A stretch of DNA of 7,804 nucleotides from JBGPFS01 sp041483455 (GTDB lineage: Bacteria; Chloroflexota; Limnocylindria; Limnocylindrales; CSP1-4), in NCBI GenBank assembly GCA_041483455.1, contig JBGPFS010000111.1, forward strand, positions 1 to 7,804, in the 5' to 3' direction. The notes below the pieces were generated by a model. The model worked only from the letters and a program-made list of their open reading frames with translations. It was not told the origin of the DNA and did no database searches. Both the position numbers and the translations under genes were made by a program. Shown here one piece after another: positions 1 through 6,824 of this stretch. Each line of letters starts with the position of its first letter. Position 1 is the stretch's first letter.

Positions 1-407
1 AGGACGCCCTCGGTCGTCATCAGCGGGAACCGCGCCTGGGCCTCGGCGGCGGAGATGAGCTCGAGCGGAAGGCCGAACGTCTTCGCCCAGCCCGCCTGGC
101 GGGCAAGCTCCTCCAGCCGGGCGGGCGTCGAGGCGAGCCGGAGGGAGCCGACCTCGTGCCAGGCCGGGTCGACGCCGGTCTCGTCGCGCAGCCGCCGATA
201 GAGGGCGACGCTGTCCATCATCATCCGGGTCAGCGTCACGCTCGAGCGCAGCTGGCCGACCAGGCCGGCCGAGTGGAACGTCGAGCCCGACGTCAGCTCC
301 GCCCGGTCGACCAGGAGCACGTCGGTCCAGCCCAGGTCGGTCAGGTGGTAGGCGATGCTCGTCCCGCCGACCCCACCGCCGATGATCACCGCCCGGGCCT
401 GCTCCAT
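1..407 (-). CDS. FAD-dependent oxidoreductase, dimethylglycine/sarcosine dehydrogenase type (N-terminal part)
   Basis: The window edge cuts this gene, leaving the first 135 residues. The protein opens with a Rossmann FAD-binding fold: VIIGGGVGG (residues 7-15) is the dinucleotide-binding loop and the acidic Asp34 ends the second strand (VLLVD). It is followed by TSGSTFHSAGLV (39-50). In mitochondrial dimethylglycine and sarcosine dehydrogenases the His of the matching STWHAAG motif carries covalently bound FAD, so His45 is the likely flavin attachment site. The later segment VGSLRLASTP also matches that family. Such enzymes oxidatively demethylate N-methyl amino acids and often have a C-terminal folate-binding GcvT-like domain, which would lie outside the window. 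The start at 407 is supported by AAGGAG at 417-422 with 9 bases spacing. The family is clear; the exact substrate is inferred. Confidence 0.9.
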   Translation of the reverse strand, partial: MEQARAVIIGGGVGGTSIAYHLTDLGWTDVLLVDRAELTSGSTFHSAGLVGQLRSSVTLTRMMMDSVALYRRLRDETGVDPAWHEVGSLRLASTPARLEELARQAGWAKTFGLPLELISAAEAQARFPLMTTEGV

Positions 408-561
408 CCGCGATCGCTCCTTCCCACGGTTCGGGTCTCCCCGCCCGAAGGGTAACGACTCGCGACGACGCCCGACGGCCTGGCTCGTCGCCTCGAGGTC
501 GCCGGCTCGCTATCCTTGACGCGCTTATCGCGCCCAGGAGACCCTGACGGCAGAGTTTCTG

Positions 562-1365
562 ATGGCCGGACAGGCCAGCGAACTTGAGCGGATGCAGCTC
601 CAATCACGCGTCTGGGAGCCGTCGGGGCGCGCCCACCTGGCCCGGCTCCCCTCCGGCGCCGGCCTACGTGCGGTCGACGTCGGCTGCGGGGCGCTGGGCT
701 GGCTCCGCATCCTCTCCGAATGGGTCGGCCCGTCCGGATCGGTGGTCGGGACGGACATCGATCGGGAGATGCTCGCGGCAGCCCGTTCGTTCGTGGATGC
801 GGATCCGCTGACGAAGGTCGAGCTCGTGGAGGATGATCTCTTCGCCAGCGCCTTCCCGGCCGGGTCGTTCGATCTGGTTCACGCCCGCTTCCAGCTGGCC
901 CCGATCGGCCGAGCGCCAGAGCAGCTCGCAAGCTATCGCCGGCTGATCCGACCCACCGGTTGGCTGGTGCTGGAGGAGCCCGACGCCGCATCCTGGCGCT
1001 TCAATCCTCCTGCCCAGGCAGCCGAGCGGCTGATCGGCTTGGTCATCGACGCGTTCTCCGCGGGCGGCGGCGACTTCGATGCCGGCCGCTCACTGCGAGA
1101 GCACCTCGTCGGCCTTGGCATCGACCCGACGCTCGACGCACAGGTCCTGGCCCTCCCGCCGGGTCACCCATATCTCCGGCTTCCGCTCCAGTTCGCCGCA
1201 TCCCTGGCCTCCCGCATCGAGCGGATCGTCGGCTCCGACGCGCTCGCGTCCATTCGCGCCGATGCCGAGGCGGAGCTGGCTGACCCGTCACGCTGGGGGA
1301 CCACGTTCACGCTGATCCAGGCGTGCGGGCAGCTTCCTGTCCGAACGGCCGGGACGGCGCCCTGA
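562..1365 (+). CDS. class I SAM-dependent methyltransferase
   Basis: This 267-residue protein has the normal methyltransferase motifs in order. AVDVGCGALGW (37-47) is the glycine-rich motif I, Asp65 in VVGTDID would bind the SAM ribose, VEDDLF (89-94) contacts the adenine, FDLVHARF (103-110) is motif IV and GWLVLEEPD is the post-motif strand. The C-terminal third (from about residue 150) is helical and probably forms the substrate pocket; the substrate cannot be read from it. The gene is divergent from the flavoprotein and convergent with the kinase-like gene, so it is transcribed alone. The start is not ideal: AGGAG at 536-540 lies 21 bases from ATG 562, and only a weak GCAGAG at 550-555 is closer. 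A CTG codon directly precedes the ATG. A -10-like TATCCT at 511-516 lacks a convincing -35. Confidence 0.88.
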   Translation: MAGQASELERMQLQSRVWEPSGRAHLARLPSGAGLRAVDVGCGALGWLRILSEWVGPSGSVVGTDIDREMLAAARSFVDADPLTKVELVEDDLFASAFPAGSFDLVHARFQLAPIGRAPEQLASYRRLIRPTGWLVLEEPDAASWRFNPPAQAAERLIGLVIDAFSAGGGDFDAGRSLREHLVGLGIDPTLDAQVLALPPGHPYLRLPLQFAASLASRIERIVGSDALASIRADAEAELADPSRWGTTFTLIQACGQLPVRTAGTAP

Positions 1366-1461
1366 GTCCGATCGCGGTCTGGCAGCGGCGGAGGCCCTGA
1401 GCCGTACGCGGCTACGCCCGACCCAGCAGATCCGCGCCGCTACGCCACCGCTCGTCGGCCC

Positions 1462-2439
1462 TCAGTCGCCGGCGGCGAGGCGGAGCGCCCGCTCGAAGTC
1501 GGGGGTCGAGGCGCTCCCGAGCAGCCGCTCGAGATGCTCCCCGGCGTACGCCACGAAGTCGACCTCCAGGGTGCTGATCCCCTGCTGGAGCACGCCCCAC
1601 ATCGCCTCGCGAAAGTCCGAGACGACCCGCATGAGCGCGACCCGGGCCAGCCGATCCGGCCGGACCGAACCGCGGTCGTAGGCCTCCACGAGGATCCGGT
1701 CCTCGTCCGGCCCCAGCTGGTGGTTGATGCTGAAGTTGCCGAGGTCGAAGAATGGGTCGCCCATCCCGGCGTACTCCCAGTCCACGATCCGGATCCGCGT
1801 CCCGTCGTCGATGAAGTTGGCGTTCAGCAGGTCGTTGTGACAGGGTCGCAGATCGAGCGGGTTCGACAGGAGCGCCAGCTCGATCCGCCGGCCGACCGCG
1901 CGGGCAAGCTCGAACTCGACCGGGATCGCGACACCGCGGGCGACGGCGAGCGCCCGGTAGGCCTCCACGATCCGGAGCGGGATGAACAGGCCCGGGATCG
2001 CCGGGCCTTCGTGGAAGCGCCGGATCGAGTCGGCGACACGGCGGATCGTCTCCGGGCGGTGGACGGCCGCGTCGGTGACGGGCACGCCCTCGATGAAGCG
2101 GGTGACCAGGTAGCCGTCGGGCCGGATGAACGCCGTGACCTCCGGCCCCACCCCCACGCCCGCCGCAGCCACGGTGGCCGCCAGCTCCACCTCGCGGCTG
2201 ATCCCCAGGAGGTGGGTGTCGTTGCCGGCCAGCCGGATGACGTAGCGCTGGGCCGCCAGCGCCCCGTCCGCCTCGCGGATCTGGACCAGGTAGTTCCGGT
2301 TCGTGATCCCGCCCGAGAGCATGCTCAGCTCGAGCCGGCGGCCGGCCAGCTCGGGGACGCGCTGCATCGCCTGGACCAGCTCGTCGAGGCGCTCGCCCTG
2401 CGGTGCGCCGCCCGCCGTGGTCGTCTCGCCGTCGGTCAT
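1462..2439 (-). CDS. choline kinase-like / APH-fold phosphotransferase
   Basis: This 325-residue protein is probably a small-molecule kinase of the protein-kinase-like APH/choline kinase fold, which transfers the gamma-phosphate of ATP to a hydroxyl group. GGITNRNYLV (43-52) is the nucleotide loop typical of choline and ethanolamine kinases. QRYVIRL (64-70) and REVEL (82-86) supply the N-lobe basic/acidic pair, with Arg69 where many family members have Lys. HNDLLNAN (201-208) is the catalytic loop, with Asp203 as base and Asn208 as metal ligand. VDWEYAGMGDPFFDLGNF (219-236) holds the metal-binding Asp220. The length fits the family. It lies 95 bases downstream of the permease on the same strand, suggesting phosphorylation of an imported amino alcohol. 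ATG 2439 is preceded only by a weak GGGGAC. Aminoglycoside or homoserine kinases share the fold, so the substrate is inferred. Confidence 0.85.
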   Translation of the reverse strand: MTDGETTTAGGAPQGERLDELVQAMQRVPELAGRRLELSMLSGGITNRNYLVQIREADGALAAQRYVIRLAGNDTHLLGISREVELAATVAAAGVGVGPEVTAFIRPDGYLVTRFIEGVPVTDAAVHRPETIRRVADSIRRFHEGPAIPGLFIPLRIVEAYRALAVARGVAIPVEFELARAVGRRIELALLSNPLDLRPCHNDLLNANFIDDGTRIRIVDWEYAGMGDPFFDLGNFSINHQLGPDEDRILVEAYDRGSVRPDRLARVALMRVVSDFREAMWGVLQQGISTLEVDFVAYAGEHLERLLGSASTPDFERALRLAAGD

Positions 2440-2473
2440 CGTCAGTCCCCGTGGTCGCGGCCGCCGGAAGATG

Positions 2474-2505
2474 CGACGGCGCGGCGATCGCTCGCCGCGC
2501 CGTCG
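2474..2505 (-). promoter_or_regulatory. strong intergenic hairpin between permease and kinase genes
   Basis: A perfect inverted repeat gives a 13-base-pair GC-rich stem (2474-2486 with 2493-2505) around a 6-base loop (2487-2492). It lies 29 bases after the permease stop and 34 bases before the kinase start. No run of T follows on either strand, so it is not a classical intrinsic terminator. In an operon it could pause polymerase, partly terminate, or protect the permease mRNA from 3' exonucleases and so set the permease to kinase ratio. Confidence 0.6.
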
Positions 2506-2534
2506 TTCGGGATCCCAGTGGTCCCCTCCCCCGG

Positions 2535-4160
2535 TCAGGCGATCAGCGCCTCGCCGGTCGCCACGTCCGCCTCGACCTTGTCGGCCTTGCGGCTCTGACC
2601 CGTGACCAGGAAGTAGGCGAGGCCGGCCGCGACGATCAGGCCGAGGGTCGCCTCGAAGATCGGGATCGCCGGCAGCCCGGAGAGGACTTTGCCGCCGATC
2701 GAGATGTACTCGTTGATGAACGGGTTCGTCAGGTCGCGCAGGGCGAACGGCGTCCCGTCGGCCAGGTTGTAGGTCGCCGATCCGAACGCGCCGAACGTGT
2801 CGGAGCGCCAGAGTGAGAAGTTGAGCAGCATGGCGCCGCCATACAGGATCGCGGCGAGGTTGATGAGCGTGCCCCAGCCCTTGAGGCTGAACCAGGCCGA
2901 CTTGTGCGGCCAGCCCTTCGTCCGGGCGATGAAGACGCCCAGGTTGCACAGGAAGTAGCTCAGGTAGATGAGCGCCGTGGCGCCCGTCGCCAGGACCAGC
3001 GGGCTGTCCGTGGCCAGGAACGGGATCGCGGCCAGGACGCCGACCGCCACGGCCGCGTTGGCCGGGGTCTTGAACCGATGGCTGACATGGGCCCAGGTGC
3101 CGCCGAGGGGAAGGCGCCGATCGCGGCCCATCGAGAACATCAGGCGGGTCGTGGCGCCCTGGATCGCCATCGTGCAGACGTAGACGGCGACGAGGATGAC
3201 GGTCAGGTAGACCTTGCCCATGTCGCCGAGGTTGGCGATCAGGGTATCGGCGATCGGCAGCCCGAAGTTCTGGCCGGAGGCGATGGCCGCCGACATGTCC
3301 TTGAACGACAGGATGATCGCCAGGAGGAAGACGGCGCCGACGATCCCGGACAGCCAGATGGCCGACAGGATCCCGCGCGGTGCCTGGCGGCCAGCATCAA
3401 GGGTCTCCTCGCCGAACGTGCCGGCCGTGTCGAAGCCGTAGACGACGAACAGGGCCATGAACATCGCGACCAGGAAGACCGGCAGCATCCCGACCCCGGC
3501 CTGGTTCTCGAGCCCGGCCGTCTGGGTCAGCACGGAGAGCGGCTGGTGGTTGAAGAAGATCAGCAGGATCAGCCCGAAGATGAGCAGCCCGACGATCTCC
3601 GCACCCACGCCGATGTTGTTGATGATCGACATCAGGTGGACGCCGAACGCGTTGAGCATCGTCGTGGTGATCAGCGTCATCAGCGCCCAGAAGACCATGT
3701 TGTTCAGGGCCCCGATCGGCGACGGGTCGGTCAGCTTGAAGCCGAGGATCGTCGACAGGACGAGCGGCACCGTCACGGCCACCGCGGTCGTGGTCAGGAC
3801 GCCGGCCCAGAAGTAGATCCAGCCGGTGAACCAGCCGAGGGTCTTGTTCGACAACCGCTTCGACCATTGGTAGATCGACCCGGCGACCGGGAAATGCGAG
3901 GCGAGCTCGGCGAAGTTCAGGGCCACGAAGGTCTGGCCCAGGATGACGATCGGCCAGGCCCAGAAGAAGGCCGGGCCACCCACGCCGATCCCGAGCGCGA
4001 ACAGGGTGAACGTCCCGGTCGAGACGCTGATGTAGCTGAAGGCGACCGCGAAATTCGACAGGAATCCGAGCGACCGCTGGAGCTCCGGCTTGATGCCCAG
4101 GCTTCGCAGGTGCGCGTCATCGCGCGCCGCCTGGTCGTGGGCACCCATGGGACCTGCCAC
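2535..4160 (-). CDS. APC superfamily permease, amino acid/choline transporter type
   Basis: This 541-residue integral membrane protein has about twelve hydrophobic segments. The first (about 35-57, after SLGFLSNFAVAFSYIS) has the sequence style of the ACT branch of the APC superfamily, which includes GABA, amino acid and choline permeases. Family landmarks are FAELASHFPVAGSIYQW (83-99), YGFDTAGTFGEET (241-253) followed by PRG (261-263), and the cytoplasmic loop motif RLMFSMGRDRRLP (339-351). The N and C termini are short and hydrophilic. I place the start at GTG 4160 because AGGAGG at 4167-4172 sits 6 bases upstream. ATG 4148 is 18 bases from that site, and ATG 4175 lies upstream of it and has no ribosome binding site. 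The gene has its own promoter and precedes the kinase-like gene, so import coupled to phosphorylation of an amine is plausible. The substrate is not determined. Confidence 0.92.
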   Translation of the reverse strand: MAGPMGAHDQAARDDAHLRSLGIKPELQRSLGFLSNFAVAFSYISVSTGTFTLFALGIGVGGPAFFWAWPIVILGQTFVALNFAELASHFPVAGSIYQWSKRLSNKTLGWFTGWIYFWAGVLTTTAVAVTVPLVLSTILGFKLTDPSPIGALNNMVFWALMTLITTTMLNAFGVHLMSIINNIGVGAEIVGLLIFGLILLIFFNHQPLSVLTQTAGLENQAGVGMLPVFLVAMFMALFVVYGFDTAGTFGEETLDAGRQAPRGILSAIWLSGIVGAVFLLAIILSFKDMSAAIASGQNFGLPIADTLIANLGDMGKVYLTVILVAVYVCTMAIQGATTRLMFSMGRDRRLPLGGTWAHVSHRFKTPANAAVAVGVLAAIPFLATDSPLVLATGATALIYLSYFLCNLGVFIARTKGWPHKSAWFSLKGWGTLINLAAILYGGAMLLNFSLWRSDTFGAFGSATYNLADGTPFALRDLTNPFINEYISIGGKVLSGLPAIPIFEATLGLIVAAGLAYFLVTGQSRKADKVEADVATGEALIA

Positions 4161-4166
4161 GAAGTT

Positions 4167-4172
4167 CCTCCT
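4167..4172 (-). promoter_or_regulatory. Shine-Dalgarno site that selects the GTG start of the permease
   Basis: AGGAGG on the minus strand lies exactly 6 bases upstream of GTG 4160. An in-frame ATG at 4175 immediately precedes it, so a start-caller preferring ATG would place the ribosome binding site inside the coding sequence and add residues MRRNF. Confidence 0.75.
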
Positions 4173-4288
4173 CATCGATGCGCCGCGGAAGGGAGCTGCC
4201 GCGGACGGGGACCGGCCATCGAGCGCAGAACGCGAGGGCACGCGGGCCACCCGGATCCGGCTCCCTCACCGGCCCGAGCTTGCGCCGG

Positions 4289-4316
4289 AGGATAGCACCG
4301 CCGAGGAGCGCGTCAA
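4289..4316 (-). promoter_or_regulatory. sigma70-type promoter of the permease gene
   Basis: On the minus strand, TTGACG (4316-4311) and TATCCT (4294-4289) are separated by 16 bases. Five of six bases match the -35 consensus and four of six the -10. Transcription would begin near 4282, giving a leader of about 120 nt before GTG 4160. The leader contains a 7-base inverted repeat (4190-4196 with 4260-4266) that could close a larger structure. I recognise no known riboswitch class. Confidence 0.6.
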
Positions 4317-4331
4317 CGACGAATCTCGGGC

Positions 4332-4357
4332 TTCGGCCGACTCGGGAGGCGGCCGAA
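4332..4357 (-). terminator. possible terminator hairpin downstream of the aldolase gene
   Basis: An 8-base-pair stem (TTCGGCCG at 4332-4339 with CGGCCGAA at 4350-4357) encloses a 10-base loop. It lies about 65 bases after the aldolase stop and just upstream of the permease promoter, where separation of the two transcripts would be expected. There is no T run, so termination is uncertain. Confidence 0.4.
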
Positions 4358-4370
4358 TCGCACGAATGCA

Positions 4371-4447
4371 GGCTCAGCCGCGGGCGACCTCGGCCAGGGC
4401 GGGCGCAGCCGCGGGCGGGCTCAGCCGCGGGCGACCTCGGCCAGGGC
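4371..4447. repeat. direct repeat (2 x 30 bp, 47-bp period) at the 3' end of the aldolase gene
   Basis: Bases 4371-4400 and 4418-4447 are identical over 30 positions, separated by 17 bases. The spacer itself contains a further 12-base part-copy (CAGCCGCGGGCG at 4406-4417). The right copy encodes the last residues of the aldolase (ALAEVARG) and its stop codon. The left copy repeats the same sequence, including a second TGA, beyond the gene. The pattern is a small tandem duplication of the gene end, probably by replication slippage. Confidence 0.85.
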
Positions 4448-5823
4448 CGCCGGCCGCGGGCGATGCTCCTCGGCCGGCGTCACGTAGCGGGCGATCATCT
4501 CGCGTGAGCCGTTCACGCCGAGCTCGGTGAACAGGAAGGCGATCTTCCGCCGCTGGGCGGCCAGGATGTCGTCCCTGGTCGGCAGGTCCCAGAGCCGCCG
4601 CTTGAACGGCCCGATCGCCTTCTTCCGGCTCGTGTACACGAACTGCTCGTCGGTCTGGCCGGACTTCCGCTCGTCGGCGGCGTTCTCGAAGCACCAGGCC
4701 CGGATCGCCTCGTGGAGGTCGGCCGGGAAGGCCGGATGTTCGTAGAGCGCGTTCTGGAAACCGGTTGCGAGGTGGATCTCGGCCGTCTCGATCGCCGGGA
4801 ACCGATGGAAGAGCTCGTCCGGCAGCGTGCTCGCGCCGTGCTGGACCGCGCCGGCGAGGCCGTACTCACGGGCCACCTGGCCGAGCCGCCGGAGCACCTC
4901 GAAGTCGAGCTTGACGGTGGCGATCGAGCCGTCCGGGAGCGGCACGCCGCCGTGGCTCGTACCGGTCTGGACGCTGACCTTGCTGATCCCGATCGCCCCG
5001 GGGCGACGACCCTCGAGCTCGCGGCCGAAGCCGTCGAGGTAGGCCCGCAGCTCGGCCTCGGTCGAGTTCTGCTTGCCGACCTACCGATCTCGCCGCCGAC
5101 GCTGACGGTCAGGCCGGCCGGCTCCAGCTCGCGGATGAGGGCCGTCAGCTCGGCCGCGCGGCGGTAGTTCTCGCGCTGCTCCTGGTCCACGTTCGGCTGG
5201 CTCAGGTCGACCAGGGTCGAGCTGTCGATGTCGATGTTCCGGTAGCCAGCTTCGACCGCCTGGCGGCAGGCGCCCCGGATCTCTTCGGTCATCTTCTCGG
5301 GGTCCGCGGCGTACTTCGCGGCGTTGAACTGGTAGTGGTCGCCCTGGATGAACACGGGCCCCGCCCAGCCGGCCGCGATCGCCCCGGCCAGGATGCTGGT
5401 GGCGTACTCGATCGGGCGCTGGAAGGTGTAGGTCTGCTCGCTCCGGGCGAGCTCGAGGATGACCGCCCCGACATCGGCTGCCGCGGCCGCCTCGAAAACG
5501 GTCCGAGCCATGTCGAACGTCTGGGCTCGGAGGTTGATGGCCGGGACCGTGAAGCCGTGGACCTCGCCCCGGGCGCGGGCGCGATAGAGCTTGTCGATGC
5601 TCGCGGAGCGGGCACCCAGCGCCTGGCTCGCCTCCCAGATCAGCCACCGGGCGGCCTCGACGACGCTCCCGTCCTCGGAGAACGTCGCCGACCAGGCCAG
5701 ATCACGGACGACGACGCCGCGGAAGGCGCCCGGATCGTCGATCTCCAGCCGCTCTCCGTGGAGGTGCGCGCTGCCGGCCAGCAGGCCGATGAGGTCGGCG
5801 ACGGTCGTGGCGACGGTGGGCAT
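4421..5823 (-). pseudogene. class II (zinc) aldolase family protein, interrupted by a -1 frameshift
   Basis: With one base restored this encodes 467 residues resembling class II fructose-bisphosphate/ketose aldolases, with an extra N-terminal segment of about 85-90 residues before GFTVPAIN (about 90-97), where the TIM-barrel begins. GDHYQFN gives Asp162 and His163; TGTSHGGV gives His291 and QHGAST gives His329. These are plausible catalytic and zinc-binding positions (corrected numbering). After codon 247 the reading shifts. The expected GGEIGEVGKQNST needs GGTGAGGTC, but the sequence reads GGTAGGTC at about 5078-5085, so one G is missing on the coding strand. Read as it stands, translation continues 189 wrong residues to a stop at 4513. 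Everything else is intact, so a recent mutation or a sequencing error is likely. ATG 5823 has GGAG 6 bases upstream. The true substrate of this long subfamily is unknown to me. Confidence 0.85.
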
Positions 5824-6013
5824 CGTGGTCTCCGGGCTGCGGTGTCGCGGTCGGTCGGCGCCGGGCCGGTCGCGAACCGGTGGGCGGCGATCGGGTCGGG
5901 TGGAGCCGGGGCGGGGACGCGCCGCCACCATCCTACCGAGGGCGGGCGGGCCGCGTCGGCGGCGGCAGGGTCGAGGACGCTCGCGCCCGCGTCGGGCTCC
6001 GGTGACGGATCAG

Positions 6014-6799
6014 TCAGTGACGGTGCGGCGACCCGGCCGCGAGCCGGTACCCCTCGATCGCCCCGGCGACGGCCGCGCCGGCCGTCACGCCCGCTCCGAG
6101 GAGGTCGGCCAGGTGGCTTGCCCGCCGCTCCCGATCGGCCTCGAGATCGACCATCCGTCGGCCGAGCCGGCTCGCCAGCTCGGCGGCGACGCCCCAGGCG
6201 AAATGCGCCCAGACGCCGGTCTGCTCGTCGCGGGTCGCCAGGACGGCCGGGGGCAGACGCTGGAGGTGACCGTGGACGTCCCGGCTCAGCGGCCGGACAT
6301 AATGCGCAGCGGCGACCCGGCCGTCCGCGTCGAGGACGAGCACGATGCCCAGGTACGAGAGCTCGTCGTCGGTCAGGCCGACGGGTGCCCGGCGGAGCCG
6401 ATCAAGGAGGTCCTCGAGCCGGCCGGCCTCAGCGGTCGCGAGCAGCCCGGCCCCTGCATGGAGCGCCCGAACGACGGCCCGCGTCCGGCCGCCGGCGGTC
6501 AAGTCGCCGGATCCGGCCGTCAGCTCGCCGGCGAGCAGGCAGACGCCCGCGGCCTCGACCAGGGCCTCGGCCGGGTCGGACCCGACCGTGCGTGGGGGGG
6601 TCGCCGCGCAGGCCCGCAGCGCATCGACGACCCGCGACCGGGCCTCGAGCGCACCGGCGTCCGCGCCGATGCCCACCACCACGACCGAGACGCCGCCCTC
6701 GACCAGGAGCCAGAGCAACCCCGCCAGTTCGGCGTCGAGCCGCCCGTCGGCCAGGAGGGCGACGAGCGACGACTCGTCCGCCCCGGCGGGGTCGGTCAT
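6014..6799 (-). CDS. secretion/pilus ATPase-like protein with degenerate P-loop
   Basis: This 261-residue protein is not a clear member of a named family. Its N-terminal part runs DAELAGLLWLLVEGG, then a hydrophobic strand VVVVG (39-43), then GADAGALEARS (45-55) and a helix. This is the position and spacing of a Walker A loop, but the GKT/GKS signature is gone. Residues 105-135 (RTRAVVRALHAGAGLLAT, then LEDLLDRL) parallel the stretch after Walker B in VirB11/PilT-type ATPases, which reads roughly ALNTGH-G-L-T-HANS-DAL-RL, but its usual His is missing. The last 20 or so residues are small and hydrophobic, then GSPHRH. It starts 25 bases after the DUF2269-like gene ends, with AGAGG 9 bases before ATG, so the two are probably co-transcribed. 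If the relation is right, it is a non-hydrolysing paralogue. The homology is my inference from pattern. Confidence 0.55.
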   Translation of the reverse strand: MTDPAGADESSLVALLADGRLDAELAGLLWLLVEGGVSVVVVGIGADAGALEARSRVVDALRACAATPPRTVGSDPAEALVEAAGVCLLAGELTAGSGDLTAGGRTRAVVRALHAGAGLLATAEAGRLEDLLDRLRRAPVGLTDDELSYLGIVLVLDADGRVAAAHYVRPLSRDVHGHLQRLPPAVLATRDEQTGVWAHFAWGVAAELASRLGRRMVDLEADRERRASHLADLLGAGVTAGAAVAGAIEGYRLAAGSPHRH

Positions 6800-6824
6800 C
6801 GCGGCGCGCCTCTTCGCCCGTCTG

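Noticed and set aside
511..521. TATCCTTGACG as a methyltransferase promoter
   Set aside because: TATCCT and TTGACG overlap. TATCCT has no -35 at the right distance and TTGACG has no -10 17 bases later, so I do not call a promoter.
1400..1413. AGCCG-TACG-CGGCT hairpin between the convergent genes as a terminator
   Set aside because: The stem is only five pairs and no T run follows on either strand.
1534..2598. Long plus-strand open frame opposite the kinase-like gene
   Set aside because: It is rich in Arg, Asp, Gly and Pro with no motifs and lies antisense to a clearly functional gene. High-GC genes routinely leave such open mirror frames.
2440..2949. Upstream extension of the kinase-like gene into the permease
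   Set aside because: The added residues are a shadow of the permease coding sequence; family likeness begins shortly after ATG 2439.
2904..4295. 463-codon plus-strand open frame opposite the permease
   Set aside because: The composition (His, Arg, Asp, Gln, Glu) is what the reverse complement of membrane-protein codons produces. The permease frame has real family motifs.
6594..6600. Run of seven G as a possible frameshift in the ATPase-like gene
   Set aside because: The frame is open and coherent on both sides of the run, so no length error is indicated.
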